DNA of 64,000 nt from Negativicutes bacterium (lineage in GTDB: Bacteria; Bacillota_C; Negativicutes; Sporomusales_B; JARLHX01): the NCBI GenBank assembly GCA_031292035.1, contig JARLHX010000179.1:186001-250000 (forward strand), given 5' to 3'. The position numbers and the translations under genes were made by a program. Of the stretch, positions 33,389 to 42,573 are shown piece after piece. Position 1 is the first letter of the stretch. The number at the start of each line of letters is the position of its first letter. Below the pieces are notes generated by a model, which searched no databases, was not told the DNA's origin, and was given only the letters and a program-made list of their open reading frames with translations.

Positions 33389-34255
33389 CTAAACCTTTTC
33401 GGCGATTTTTTCGCCAAATATCCCTTGCGGGCGAACAATCAATGCCAGAATCAGACAGAGAAAAACAATGGCATCCCGGTATGTGGAAGAAATATATGCT
33501 CCGGAAAATGTATCGACAAACCCGATGAGAAGGCCGCCAATAATCGCGCCGTGCACGCTGCCAAAGCCGCCGATGATCACAGCTGCGAAGGCCTTTAGGC
33601 CGGTTATGCCCCCCATTGTCGTCGTTACAAAAAAGATCGGCGCCAACAAAAGTCCACCTACACCGGTGATCAATGCGCTGATGGCAAATGTCAAGCCGGT
33701 GGCCAGCACGACCGGAATGCCGATCAGAGCTGCGGCATACTGGTCCTGGGCCGTTGCTTGCAGGATGTGCCCAAGATAGGTCCGCTCCAGCAGCATGAAA
33801 ATAGCGCCCATGAGAAGGGCCGCGATCCCGATGGTCAGGAGGAACTGCCATTCGATCGACACTGTGCTGAATTTAGCCAGGCCGGTAACGATCGGCTCCA
33901 CCCCAAGCGGTGCAGGACCCCAAAGGATGGTGGCGATTTCTTTTAAGGCAATAGATGCCCCTATCGTACTGATAATGACGGTAATATCCCAGGATTTTCT
34001 TAGTGGCCAATACGTTATGAAATGAAAAAAGACGCCGAACAAACCCATGATCAGCGCACAGACTCCCAGCGCCACCCCCATCGGCAACCCCAACTGCGCG
34101 GTAAGGGTATAGGAAGTAAAAGCACCCACCATGAGGAATTCACCCTGGGCAAAGTTGACGACCCCTACGGCCCGCCAAATGAGAACAAAGCCCATTGCGA
34201 CCATTCCATAGACAATGCCCATTGCCAAACTGGCGATGATCAATTGCAAGACCAT
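33389..34255 (-). CDS. livH: Branched-chain amino-acid ABC transporter permease LivH
   Basis: The protein has 288 residues from ATG at 34255 after a GGGGG stretch. It is hydrophobic, with the LivH signature GIVYGMVAMGFVLIWRAVGVVNFAQGEF read across its first helices and the C-terminal LKAFAAVIIGGFGSVHGAIIG loop that contacts the ATPase. It pairs with LivM; the livM start follows the stop within a few bases. A stable hairpin separates it from the binding-protein gene upstream. Confidence 0.95.
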   Translation of the reverse strand: MVLQLIIASLAMGIVYGMVAMGFVLIWRAVGVVNFAQGEFLMVGAFTSYTLTAQLGLPMGVALGVCALIMGLFGVFFHFITYWPLRKSWDITVIISTIGASIALKEIATILWGPAPLGVEPIVTGLAKFSTVSIEWQFLLTIGIAALLMGAIFMLLERTYLGHILQATAQDQYAAALIGIPVVLATGLTFAISALITGVGGLLLAPIFFVTTTMGGITGLKAFAAVIIGGFGSVHGAIIGGLLIGFVDTFSGAYISSTYRDAIVFLCLILALIVRPQGIFGEKIAEKV

Positions 34256-34279
34256 TTATTATCATTCCCCCTTTTGGGA

Positions 34280-34305
34280 GGGGAGTAAGAATACTCTTAC
34301 TCCCC
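34280..34305 (-). other. Stable hairpin between livK and livH
   Basis: An 11-bp perfect stem (34280-34290 with 34295-34305, 4-base loop) lacks a T run. Such hairpins after a binding-protein gene often protect its mRNA, giving more binding protein than permease. Confidence 0.65.
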
Positions 34306-34329
34306 TTGTCTTCATCCTTTTCTAGCTCT

Positions 34330-35478
34330 CTAACGGCCTTTGATAGCTTCGATAACCTGCGGTACGCCATTCTTAGTCTGAACAATCAAGACGCTGGTCC
34401 CGCCAACATTATTCTCGTCAAAGGTATAAGTAGTCGACACGCCGACAAAATCCTTGATAGCAGCCATTGCTTGTCTGATAGCATTTTTGTCGGTCGATCC
34501 GGCTTTTTTCAGCGCCTCGGCGGCCAGGGAAATGGCGTCATAGTTCATCGCCGAGTTGAATTCCGAATCAATATTGTATTTTGCTTTATAGCGTTTTGCA
34601 AAATCTTGCCCTTTGGGCACAGGAGTGGTTGTAACATAGTCAGCTACCGAATAGACATTCTCGGCGTTTTCTTTCGCCAGATCGATAGCGATCTTGGTGA
34701 TATAGGAATTGGAACCGATCAGTGCGACATTCAGGTCAAGAGATTTCATCTGTTTCATGATCAGCCCGGCTTCCACCTGCTGCGACCAGGCGAGGACGCC
34801 CTCCGCTCCGGAAGCCTTGATTTTTGCCAAAACAGGGGTAAAGTCTTTATCGCCGCCATTATAGGATTCCACCAATACCGGCGGTTGGCCCATGTCTTCC
34901 AGAGCTTTCTTGGCAACAGCCGCGGCGCCGGAAGCAAAGTTATCTGTTTCATGAAGAATGGCTATCTTTTTGAGTTTCAGCTGACCAGCCGCATATTTTG
35001 CGATTGCGGTTGCTGAGATGGCGTCAGCTGTACGGGCCTGGAACATCCAGGGGTTTTTCTGCTTGGCCAGGTCGTTGCTGCTGCCCATAACGAGCGTCGG
35101 AATTTCAGCTTTTTTGATGCTCGGCGAAATCGCCAAATCCATGTTGCTGTAAATTGGCCCAAGAATGACAGATACACCGCTGCCAGACAATTTGTTGTAG
35201 GCGTTAACTGCGCCAGCGTCGTTCCCGTTGTCATCTTCAAATACTGCTTCCAGTTTGCGGCCATTAATGCCGCCTGCACCATTGATGTCCTCAATGGCTA
35301 ATAGAACCCCGTTCTTGGTATACTGTCCAGTCAAAGCCCGCTCGCCGGTCAGGGATGTCACAACACCGATTTTGATCGGCGCGTTCTTATCATCGCCCGC
35401 GCTCTTTTGTGACGAACAGCCGGCCATTAATGAGACCACAAACATAACCATAAGTACTGCGGCTAACCATTTTTTCAT
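34330..35478 (-). CDS. livK: Branched-chain amino-acid ABC transporter substrate-binding lipoprotein
   Basis: The protein has 382 residues from ATG at 35478 after AAAGGAGG. The lipoprotein signal is clear (LMAGCSSQ, with the lipid-bearing Cys near residue 21). The mature part is a type I periplasmic-binding fold of the Leu/Ile/Val family: IKIGVVTSLTGERALTGQYTKNGV, AIEDINGAGGINGRKLE and LGPIYSNMDLAISP. The ligand may be Leu/Ile/Val but could be another amino acid or amide, since the family is broad. It is first in the liv operon. The 274-base gap upstream is A/T-rich with only weak promoter-like boxes and the aminotransferase terminator. Confidence 0.93.
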   Translation of the reverse strand: MKKWLAAVLMVMFVVSLMAGCSSQKSAGDDKNAPIKIGVVTSLTGERALTGQYTKNGVLLAIEDINGAGGINGRKLEAVFEDDNGNDAGAVNAYNKLSGSGVSVILGPIYSNMDLAISPSIKKAEIPTLVMGSSNDLAKQKNPWMFQARTADAISATAIAKYAAGQLKLKKIAILHETDNFASGAAAVAKKALEDMGQPPVLVESYNGGDKDFTPVLAKIKASGAEGVLAWSQQVEAGLIMKQMKSLDLNVALIGSNSYITKIAIDLAKENAENVYSVADYVTTTPVPKGQDFAKRYKAKYNIDSEFNSAMNYDAISLAAEALKKAGSTDKNAIRQAMAAIKDFVGVSTTYTFDENNVGGTSVLIVQTKNGVPQVIEAIKGR

Positions 35479-35711
35479 TTTCCCGAATTCCTCCTTTTAT
35501 TTTCCCTCGCCTCTCCGGTCTCTGCTCACAAGATTTGTCCCATCAAATCCCCCTAATATATTATTGGTATATTTTTTATTATCACTTAATTCTACATATG
35601 CCCGAAATTTCCTTTGTTCCAACAGCTTCAGGATGACTCCAAACCACAAAAATAAATCGCCATTTTCTGGAGGCCCATTTCACTCTAGCTAGGCAACGCT
35701 CACAAAACCAT

Positions 35712-35739
35712 AAAAGGACTCTGCATTGCTGCAGAGCCC
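35712..35739 (-). terminator. Terminator of the aminotransferase gene
   Basis: A CTCTGCA/TGCAGAG stem (35719-35725 with 35730-35736) is followed on the minus strand by TCCTTTTA. It lies just past the stop at 35753. Confidence 0.75.
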
Positions 35740-35752
35740 TCAGATTCCTGTT

Positions 35753-36904
35753 CTATTTCTGCCCGGTGATTGCCTGGCAAAGGCGCTCCATGCCGGTACG
35801 AATATCTTCTTCACTTGCCGCCAGACTGACCCGCACATGCTGGAGCATGCTTTTGCCGAAGGCCGTCCCCGGCGCGGTGGCTACCTTGGTTTCGCGCAAG
35901 AGTTGTTTCGCGATCTCACCGGAATTGCTGCCCAGACGACTGACGTTGACCATCAGGTAAAAGGCTCCATCCGGCGTATACTCATACAGACCGTAGCGAC
36001 GGAGAATGTCGAGAGCAATATCCCGCCGCAACTGATAAGCATCGCGCATCTTCACCACTGGATCATAAGGCCCTTTTAGGGCTGCCACTGCCGCCTTCTG
36101 CGAAATCGAGCTCGCACAGGAAACCAACAGTTCCTGCAATTTACTGATCACAGCCGAAATTTCGGCAGGAGCGATCACATACCCCAGCCGCCAGCCTGTC
36201 ATCGCATGGCTCTTGGAAAAGCCGTAAATGGCTAGGACCCGTTCCTCCACATCGATGCTTTTAATACTGAAATGGGTGCAGTCGAAAACAAAATCCTCAT
36301 AAACCTCGTCGCTGATGATATAAAGATCATGCTTACAGGCCAATTGATAGATTCCCTCCAGCAGCTCTTGCGGAAATACTGCTCCGGTGGGATTTGAAGG
36401 GGTATTGATAACAATCGCCTTGGTACTGGGAGTAATCAATCCTTCCATTTCGGCGAGGTCAGGGAGGAAACCCCGGTCAGGCCAAAGGGTATACGGCACC
36501 GACTTCGCCCCCAAGAAATCGACCATTGGCTTGGGATTGTGCCAACCCGGATCAGGCAGAAGCACTTCGTCGCCTTCATTCACAATCGCCATAACGGCGG
36601 ACTCAAGCGCCGTAACAGCTCCCGGGCACACCGTAATGTTGCTGGCGGTAGCCCTAAATCCGTTTTTTTGCGCAACCTTTACACAAATAGCCTCTTGCAG
36701 TTCAGGAATGCCGCGGGAAGATGTATAGGCGGTAAAACCGTCTTTGATCGCCTTTATCCCTGCTTCACCGATATAATCCGGCGTGAAAAAATTGGGCTGC
36801 CCCACCTCCAGGTGAATGCAATCCGGCGTTTTCCAGGCCAGTTCCATAATTTCGCGAATCTGATAGGCCGGCATCGCCGCCGCCCGTTTAGAGATTGGTT
36901 TCAT
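35753..36904 (-). CDS. PLP-dependent class I/II aminotransferase
   Basis: The protein has 383 residues from ATG at 36904 after GGGAGG. It is a fold-type I aminotransferase of the aspartate-aminotransferase group: the PLP-binding lysine lies in YGFSKSHAMTGWRLGYV, with TPSNPTGAVF, ISDEVYEDFVFD and the substrate-carboxylate region QHVRVSLAAS. Candidates include aspartate, alanine, aromatic or branched-chain aminotransferase; the sequence alone does not settle this. It lies next to the Liv transporter but on a separate transcript, and 67 bases after the sulfite-reductase-like gene, with which it may share a message. Confidence 0.88.
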   Translation of the reverse strand: MKPISKRAAAMPAYQIREIMELAWKTPDCIHLEVGQPNFFTPDYIGEAGIKAIKDGFTAYTSSRGIPELQEAICVKVAQKNGFRATASNITVCPGAVTALESAVMAIVNEGDEVLLPDPGWHNPKPMVDFLGAKSVPYTLWPDRGFLPDLAEMEGLITPSTKAIVINTPSNPTGAVFPQELLEGIYQLACKHDLYIISDEVYEDFVFDCTHFSIKSIDVEERVLAIYGFSKSHAMTGWRLGYVIAPAEISAVISKLQELLVSCASSISQKAAVAALKGPYDPVVKMRDAYQLRRDIALDILRRYGLYEYTPDGAFYLMVNVSRLGSNSGEIAKQLLRETKVATAPGTAFGKSMLQHVRVSLAASEEDIRTGMERLCQAITGQK

Positions 36905-36971
36905 TTTCAGTCCTCCCAGTACGTTTGCTCCCTGTGGCCATCCCGTCGCGGCCCTGGAAAGCAGATCTTTT

Positions 36972-37643
36972 TTACTGCAGCAAATCCTGTTTCACCTTGT
37001 CAAGTCCGATGCGGTCGATCATCCGTCCCATACGCTCATAGCTCTTGCCGTTTTCCTTATAATAAGCAAAAACTTTACCAACCAAGGCCTCAATCTCGTT
37101 GGGCTGCACACCCTCGGCCAAAACATCCCCCAGCCTAGGCTTGACCCCCGCATTGCCACCGATCAGGACGGTATATCCCTTCGTCGTTCCGATAATCCCC
37201 AAATCCTTAACAGCCGATTCGCTGCAAGAATTCATGCAGCCCGAAACGCCAATTTTGAATTTTGACGGCAGGGTCATGCCGTGATACATCTCGTCCAAAG
37301 CAAGCCCGAGGGTAACAGCGTCCTGCTGTGCCAACCTACAAAAATGGGTGGCCGGACATATCTTCACACTGCGGACACACAGGCCAATGGCGTTGCCCTT
37401 TTCCATCCCCAGCTCTTCCCACACACTATCGATTTTGTCTTCCTCGATCCCCACAATCGCAATACGCTGGGCGCTTGTCAGTTTCAGCGCCTGAGCGCCG
37501 TATTTTTCCGCGACATCGGCAATCTTTCTGAGAACATTAAAATCCATAATAATTCCACCGGCGATATGCGGGGCAATGGCATATGTCGCTTTATCGCGCT
37601 GGACTACGGCCCCTTTTTCCAGTATATCTCCCTTAACTTCCAT
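36972..37643 (-). CDS. Small siroheme/4Fe-4S sulfite (nitrite) reductase-like protein
   Basis: The protein has 223 residues from ATG at 37643 after TTAGGAGG. It has one ferredoxin-like half-domain (residues about 10-85) and the siroheme-iron-sulfur motif Cys96-x5-Cys102 and Cys136-x3-Cys140 (ICPATHFC and SGCMNSCS). Full assimilatory sulfite reductases have two such repeats and 500 or more residues. This single-repeat size matches the low-molecular-weight assimilatory-type sulfite reductases of anaerobes. It may reduce sulfite to sulfide or serve a related six-electron reduction; no electron-donor subunit is adjacent. Confidence 0.85.
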   Translation of the reverse strand: MEVKGDILEKGAVVQRDKATYAIAPHIAGGIIMDFNVLRKIADVAEKYGAQALKLTSAQRIAIVGIEEDKIDSVWEELGMEKGNAIGLCVRSVKICPATHFCRLAQQDAVTLGLALDEMYHGMTLPSKFKIGVSGCMNSCSESAVKDLGIIGTTKGYTVLIGGNAGVKPRLGDVLAEGVQPNEIEALVGKVFAYYKENGKSYERMGRMIDRIGLDKVKQDLLQ

Positions 37644-37846
37644 CTTGTTGACCTCCTAAGAAAAAATCCGCAATAAATTCATTATACCATATTTATACTG
37701 GCTCTTTTTAGGCCTTGATTCTGTTTTTGCTTTTTGACATATCTCGCTGCAATGAAATGGTAAAATACTTTCAGGAAATTTTTGTAAATTAGCATGTCTA
37801 ATGAATTAACGCAACAGCATAATTTTAAATGAGACGAGGTGGCATT

Positions 37847-37885
37847 ATGGTAAAGCATTACTGCAACCAGTCAAATACTTCGTAA
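37847..37885 (+). CDS. Possible 12-residue leader peptide upstream of ggt
   Basis: ATG at 37847 follows GACGAGGTGG by a good distance and the frame reads MVKHYCNQSNTS before TAA. It ends 66 bases before the ggt start, in the same direction. It could be a translated leader that controls ggt, or chance. The rest of the 37644-37951 gap holds a TTGACA box at about 37735 without a well-spaced -10. Confidence 0.3.
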   Translation: MVKHYCNQSNTS

Positions 37886-37951
37886 AAGACACCGCTGTGA
37901 GATGATTTACTTTCGCGTGGAATTCGGGAGCAGAAATAGGGAGGGATATTC

Positions 37952-39652
37952 ATGATTCGATCAAAGGTGATTTCGATTATTTGCGCTCTCGTCATGTTAT
38001 GCACTGTGGCTGCGCCGGTTGTCTCCGGTGTACACGCAGCGTCTTTTCGTCCGGAAAAGAGCGATAGCGGCATGGTACTAAGCGTTCAAAAAATAGCGGA
38101 TGAAATCGGTACAAAGGTCTTGAATGAAGGCGGGAATGCCGTCGATGCCGCCGTGGCCGTCGGCTATGCATTAGCGGTCGTGCATCCGGTCGCAGGCAAT
38201 CTGGGCGGCGGTGGATTCGCAGTCATTCACACCGCCAAAGGCGAAAATGTTGCTCTGGATTTTAGGGAAATCGCTCCGGGAAAAGCCACCCGCGACATGT
38301 ATTTGGATAAAAACGGCGAAGTCATTCCGAATGCCAGCACGGTAGGGTATCTTGCCGCCGGTGTCCCCGGGACGGTTGCCGGCATGAGCGCCATGCTTGA
38401 CAAGTATGGTACCAGGAAACTCGCCGATTTGATTCAGCCAGCCATCCGCTATGCTGAAACCGGCTTTATGATCAGCGCTCACAATGCAGAGATTTACCAG
38501 GAATACGCCCCAACCCTCGCAAAATTTGCTTCTACCCGAAAATACTTTCTCAAACCTGACGGTTCTCCCTTGAAAGAAGGCGATCTACTCGTACAGAAGG
38601 ATTTGGCCCGCACCCTCAAACTGATTGCCGCCAAGGGCCCTGACGTATTTTACAAAGGAGAAGTCGCCGAACTGATCGTCAAAGACATGGCCGCGAACGG
38701 CGGCATTATGACCAGGGAAGACTTAGCTCGCTACAGTCCTGTGTGGCGGGAAACAGTGCACGGAACCTACCGTGGCTATGATATTTACTCGATGTCCCCT
38801 CCCAGTTCGGGTGGAACGCATATTGTCCAAATGTTGAATGTCATGGAAGGTTATAACCTCAAAGAAATGGGACAAAATTCTTCGGCTACCATCCATGTAA
38901 TGGCTGAGGCCATGCGTCAGGCCTATGCTGACAGATCGCTTTATATGGGCGACCCGAACTTTGTCCAAGTCCCGGTGAAAGAGCTTACCGCCAAAGAATA
39001 CGCGACTGATATCCGCAATAAAATACAGCCGCAGAAAGCAACTCCCAGCAGCGAGGTAAAGCCCGGAAAACCAACCCACGAAGGCAATAATACCACTCAC
39101 TTTTCGATTGTCGACAAGTGGGGTAATGCCGTGGCCATTACCTATACCATCAACGACTGGTGGGGCAGCGGGGCGGCTGTCAATGGCGCGGGGTTTATGC
39201 TCAACAACGAAATGGATGATTTCGCAATCAAGCCTGGCGTTCCCAATCTCTATGGGCTCATCGGCGGAGACGCCAATGCCATTGAGCCCTATAAACGGCC
39301 GCTGAGTTCGATGTCACCCACCATCGTGGCAAAGGATGGCAAATTGTTTATGGTTCTCGGCAGTCCTGGCGGTTCGCGGATTATAACCAGCGTCTTGCAA
39401 GTCATTTCAAATGTCATCGACCATGACATGAATATCCGGGAAGCGGTTGACGCGCCACGCATCCATATGCAGTGGGTGCCGGACGAGCTGCGCGTTGAGG
39501 CGCACGGATTGGCCCAGGACGTAATAAACAGCCTTTCGGCAATGGGCTATACACTCACAGTAAAAGAACCGATGGGTGAAGTGAACGCTATCTTGGTAGA
39601 ACCGAAAACCGGCCTGTTGACCGGGGCGCGCGATCCGCGGGGAGAATTTTAA
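37952..39652 (+). CDS. ggt: Gamma-glutamyltransferase (exported)
   Basis: The protein has 566 residues from ATG at 37952 after AGGGAGG. A signal peptide ends near GVHAAS (residue 31). It is made as one chain that cuts itself at Thr381, the first Thr of NNTTHFSIVDKWGNAV, to give a large and a small subunit; that Thr is the nucleophile. Other family blocks are NAVDAAVAVGYALAVVHPV, GNLGGGGFAV, PPSSGGTHIVQML and LSSMSPTIV. The enzyme splits glutathione and gamma-glutamyl compounds outside the cytoplasm, freeing glutamate and cysteinyl-glycine. It has its own promoter region and terminator. Confidence 0.96.
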   Translation: MIRSKVISIICALVMLCTVAAPVVSGVHAASFRPEKSDSGMVLSVQKIADEIGTKVLNEGGNAVDAAVAVGYALAVVHPVAGNLGGGGFAVIHTAKGENVALDFREIAPGKATRDMYLDKNGEVIPNASTVGYLAAGVPGTVAGMSAMLDKYGTRKLADLIQPAIRYAETGFMISAHNAEIYQEYAPTLAKFASTRKYFLKPDGSPLKEGDLLVQKDLARTLKLIAAKGPDVFYKGEVAELIVKDMAANGGIMTREDLARYSPVWRETVHGTYRGYDIYSMSPPSSGGTHIVQMLNVMEGYNLKEMGQNSSATIHVMAEAMRQAYADRSLYMGDPNFVQVPVKELTAKEYATDIRNKIQPQKATPSSEVKPGKPTHEGNNTTHFSIVDKWGNAVAITYTINDWWGSGAAVNGAGFMLNNEMDDFAIKPGVPNLYGLIGGDANAIEPYKRPLSSMSPTIVAKDGKLFMVLGSPGGSRIITSVLQVISNVIDHDMNIREAVDAPRIHMQWVPDELRVEAHGLAQDVINSLSAMGYTLTVKEPMGEVNAILVEPKTGLLTGARDPRGEF

Positions 39653-39705
39653 GGGTTGCCGCACGAAAGGCTAGTCGGTCAGCAATAACCATGTGTCAGG
39701 ATTGA

Positions 39706-39748
39706 TAAAAAGGCCTGAGCCCTCGCTTTAGAAGCTCAGGCCCTTTTT
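39706..39748 (+). terminator. Terminator of ggt
   Basis: A GGCCTGAGC/GCTCAGGCC stem (39712-39720 with 39734-39742) is followed by CTTTTTAT, 60 bases past the ggt stop. The gap to 39928 shows a GC-rich stretch at 39841-39885 but no gene. Confidence 0.8.
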
Positions 39749-39928
39749 ATCTTTCTTGGACCGAATAAAGTTGTAGAGAAATCAGGGCCTGTCAGGGTGT
39801 AAAAAAAGGTTTTGCCGCAGGCAGGTGTAATAACTTCCATAGGGCCCCGGGATCTCCAGGGATGGTTCAGTCTCCCCGGCGTAGTTCTGGAAATTCCCTA
39901 GCATATCGCTTTAAGGAGAGAGTAGAAA

Positions 39929-40243
39929 ATGGCTAAAATACCAAAAAACCGGCAAGATACTGAGATGATCGGTAATGTGCTGGAACAGACTAGCTTTGAG
40001 CATGTCAGCGACGGTGTCGCCGACCAACCTGTCGCTAAACCAGTAAAAGCTGAACCGGCAAAAACAGCCTATGCCGCCTTTTTGACGCCAGAATTGCAGG
40101 AAGATCTCGGCAAGGCTTTACTGACACTCAAATTGAAATTGTACAAAGAAGGCATCATCGATTATACCCTAAAAGTGTCGTGCGAGACCGATCAAGTGGT
40201 GCTTAAGGCTGTCCCTTTAAAAAAGTCGCCAAAACAGCGCTAA
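39929..40243 (+). CDS. Hypothetical protein, 104 residues
   Basis: The frame starts with ATG at 39929 after AAGGAGAG. I do not recognise a family. Residues 1-50 are polar and probably disordered (MAKIPKNRQDTEMIGNVLEQ, then a Lys/Pro/Ala stretch). Residues 50-95 form a compact pattern: a helix (FLTPELQEDLGKALLTLKLKLYKEG) and two strands (YTLKVSCETDQ, VVLKAVPLKK). There is no signal or membrane segment. It has its own terminator, so it is probably a single gene. Confidence 0.65.
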   Translation: MAKIPKNRQDTEMIGNVLEQTSFEHVSDGVADQPVAKPVKAEPAKTAYAAFLTPELQEDLGKALLTLKLKLYKEGIIDYTLKVSCETDQVVLKAVPLKKSPKQR

Positions 40244-40290
40244 TACAATCATACATTTTGCATAATGCGGGCGGGTCTCGTCCACAGAAG

Positions 40291-40326
40291 AAGCAGTGAG
40301 GATTATGTCCTCACTGCTTTGTTTTA
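40291..40326 (+). terminator. Terminator of the 104-residue protein gene
   Basis: A 12-bp perfect stem (40291-40302 with 40308-40319, 5-base loop) is followed by TGTTTT. Confidence 0.85.
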
Positions 40327-40367
40327 TCATCTATCGCTCGCCGGGGCGGCCTTTTTTCACCAGTCTT

Positions 40368-41318
40368 TTACTTCACTTGCTCTGCAGGGCTGGCCTCTTC
40401 TTTCGCCGCCCAGTAGCCGGCTAATACCGATCCTGTAAGGTTGTGCCACACGCTAAAGATGGCTCCGGGAATGGCTGCGACAGGGTCGAGGTGAGCAATC
40501 GCCAAAGCAACCGCAAGCCCCGAGTTCTCCATACCGATTTCAAAAGCGACTGCTTTTGCTTTTTTATGGGCCATACCGACCGCTCGGGATCCTCCATAGC
40601 CAAGACCCAAGCCCAGGCCGTTATGCAGGGCGACCGCGAGAAAGGCGATTGCGGCAACCGAAGCCAGTTTAGCCGCGCTAAGGGCAACAACAATAGAAAT
40701 GATGGCAATAATTGATACTACCGAAATCAGCGGTATGATGACCATAGTCCGGTTGACGAAATCAGTAGCAGCCATACGGATGATAACTCCCAACGCGATC
40801 GGGAACAGCACAATCTTTAGAATATCCAGCAACAGTGCTTCCGCATTTATGGGGATGATGGTACCAGCCAAAAACAAGAAAATAAAGGGGGTAAGCAGGG
40901 GGGCCAAGATGGTATTAATACTGGAAATGGTCACCGACAGGGCGGTATCTCCCTTGGCGATAAAGGTCATAACATTGGAAGCCGTGCCGCTGGGGCAGGC
41001 GCCAACGAGAATCAGTCCTGCCGCGAGAGACGGCGGCAAGCCTAATAGCTTGGCAACAAGAAACGCAACCCCCGGCATGATGACATAGCGCAAAACCACT
41101 CCGTAAATTACATCCTTAGGACGGGTTAATACCAATTTGAAGTCATCCAGACTCATAGTAAGCCCCATGCCCAGCATGACCACTCCGAGCAGATACGGAA
41201 TATATTGGCCATATGGTTTAAAGGGGTCTGGACTGAGAAACGCAGTTGCCGCAAAGACGATTACCCATAGCGGAAATAATTTGGTAATAACCTTGGAGAT
41301 TTTCTCAACGATTCCCAT
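40368..41318 (-). CDS. Bile acid:sodium symporter (BASS) family transporter
   Basis: The protein has 316 residues from ATG at 41318 after GGGAGG. It has about ten membrane segments. BASS signatures are present: LGMGLTMSLDDFKLVLTRPKD near the N-terminus, VGACPSGTASNVMTFIAKGD and EIGMENSGLAVALAI. Members move organic acids with Na+ (bile acids, pantothenate precursors, 2-keto acids); this size and type is close to the YocS/PanS group. The substrate cannot be told from the sequence. It is a single gene with a good promoter. Confidence 0.9.
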   Translation of the reverse strand: MGIVEKISKVITKLFPLWVIVFAATAFLSPDPFKPYGQYIPYLLGVVMLGMGLTMSLDDFKLVLTRPKDVIYGVVLRYVIMPGVAFLVAKLLGLPPSLAAGLILVGACPSGTASNVMTFIAKGDTALSVTISSINTILAPLLTPFIFLFLAGTIIPINAEALLLDILKIVLFPIALGVIIRMAATDFVNRTMVIIPLISVVSIIAIISIVVALSAAKLASVAAIAFLAVALHNGLGLGLGYGGSRAVGMAHKKAKAVAFEIGMENSGLAVALAIAHLDPVAAIPGAIFSVWHNLTGSVLAGYWAAKEEASPAEQVK

Positions 41319-41400
41319 TTTAAATCCTCCCGTTCACGTGCGTCGCCGGCCGCTAACCACAGCAGGGCTTTGCCTTTTTTCGGTACTTCCACATTGATAA

Positions 41401-41429
41401 ATTATAGTCCTCTCTAATCCTTTTAACAA
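41401..41429 (-). promoter_or_regulatory. Sigma-A promoter of the BASS transporter gene
   Basis: On the minus strand TTGTTA (41429-41424) and TATAAT (41406-41401) are 17 bases apart, giving a leader of about 75 bases. The remaining gap to 41615 shows no gene. Confidence 0.65.
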
Positions 41430-41615
41430 GCAAAGAATGTTTTTTCAAGAATCGGCCCTCAGTGACAATTACATATACGGGACACAGCAGAGCACAACAT
41501 CTTGATGTCGCCTTTTCGCCTATTCATCACATGACTTCCGCAGCATTTTAAAAATTCAACTTTGCCATAAAAGGGCATTTCCCCTTTAATATACCCAATA
41601 CCATCGATGCTGTAC

Positions 41616-41653
41616 AATAAAAGGCTTTGCGATAATTCGCAAAGCCTTTTATT
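41616..41653. terminator. Long perfect hairpin terminator
   Basis: Two perfect 17-base arms (41616-41632 and 41637-41653, loop TAAT) have A and T runs inside the stem. It lies about 70 bases past the stop of the exported-protein gene at 41725. Confidence 0.8.
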
Positions 41654-41724
41654 TACCGATGAGGCATTGATATGCGAGAACCATCCCCTGGAGTCTTCTA
41701 AAACCCAAGGGACATCTTCACGAT

Positions 41725-42375
41725 TTATTTTGCCAGCAATACTCCGAGAAGGTCGGCTGCCTTCATATTGGTATGCAGTTCCAATGCACCTTCTCGTGTG
41801 GTTATACTACTAATCTCAACTTTTTTTCCTATGTCGTTGTTAAGAAGCGACTTCTCGACCAGCGGTCGGAAATTTAGCTTCAGGGTGTTGCCAGAAAACT
41901 TCGCATCAACTTGTTTTACATCCTTCAACGGGTTGCCATACATATCGGCAATGGCGCCAAGCGGGATAAATTTCAGCATCCAGGATACAAACGGTTTCCC
42001 ATCAACCTCTTTTTTCCGGACGTAAAATTCGGCATACGATTCGGTCGAGTTATGGACAAACTTAGTAATTTCGCAAGTAAGCCCCACCCGCCCGATGGAG
42101 CTATCGAAGGCAACAAACATCTTGTTATCGCCTAATAATTTCATGGTCGAGTTCTTTACCTGCTCATTGTCGGAACAGGAAGCAAAATACTGGTTGAGCA
42201 CCTCTTCGGGAATAACCCATATTCCCCGGTCCAGCCCATCAATGGTCTGCGCCTTCCACATTAGTCGCAATAGCACAGCGGGGTCATCCTGGGTTGGTGC
42301 TGGTGCAGCCATTACCGGTAATGCAACTAGCAGAATAATAAGTACATATAGTATCACTTTTTTCAACAACTTCAT
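41725..42375 (-). CDS. Exported hypothetical protein
   Basis: The protein has 216 residues from ATG at 42375 (GTG at 42378 is also possible; the AGGTG site is very close to either). The N-terminus is a signal peptide: MKLLKKV, a hydrophobic run, then LPVMAAPAPT. The mature domain has mixed helices and strands and one or two Cys (ASCSD, LTCEI). No catalytic motif or family is evident. Late strands such as QVDAKFSGNTLKLNFRPLVE and TTREGALELHTNMK suggest a lipid- or ligand-binding fold such as a LolA or YdfR-like sandwich, but this is weak. Confidence 0.65.
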   Translation of the reverse strand: MKLLKKVILYVLIILLVALPVMAAPAPTQDDPAVLLRLMWKAQTIDGLDRGIWVIPEEVLNQYFASCSDNEQVKNSTMKLLGDNKMFVAFDSSIGRVGLTCEITKFVHNSTESYAEFYVRKKEVDGKPFVSWMLKFIPLGAIADMYGNPLKDVKQVDAKFSGNTLKLNFRPLVEKSLLNNDIGKKVEISSITTREGALELHTNMKAADLLGVLLAK

Positions 42376-42531
42376 CACCTATATGAATTATAGCACAAAA
42401 GAAACCCTTGGAGACGGTTTAGATGCTATTGGTTTTTTTATGCACAGATTTACTGAGCTCTGCAACTTTGACTTTGGTTGTACCTTTTAGCACAGCATAA
42501 ATCGCTAACCATAAATTAAAGCATAAATAAC

Positions 42532-42561
42532 AAAAAGACCTTGCAGATAAAGTCTGCAAAG
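42532..42561 (-). terminator. Terminator after tRNA-Val
   Basis: A 9-bp stem (42539-42547 with 42553-42561, one G-U pair) is followed on the minus strand by TCTTTTT. It lies 12 bases past the tRNA 3' end. Confidence 0.75.
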
Positions 42562-42573
42562 CCTCGTGTTTAC

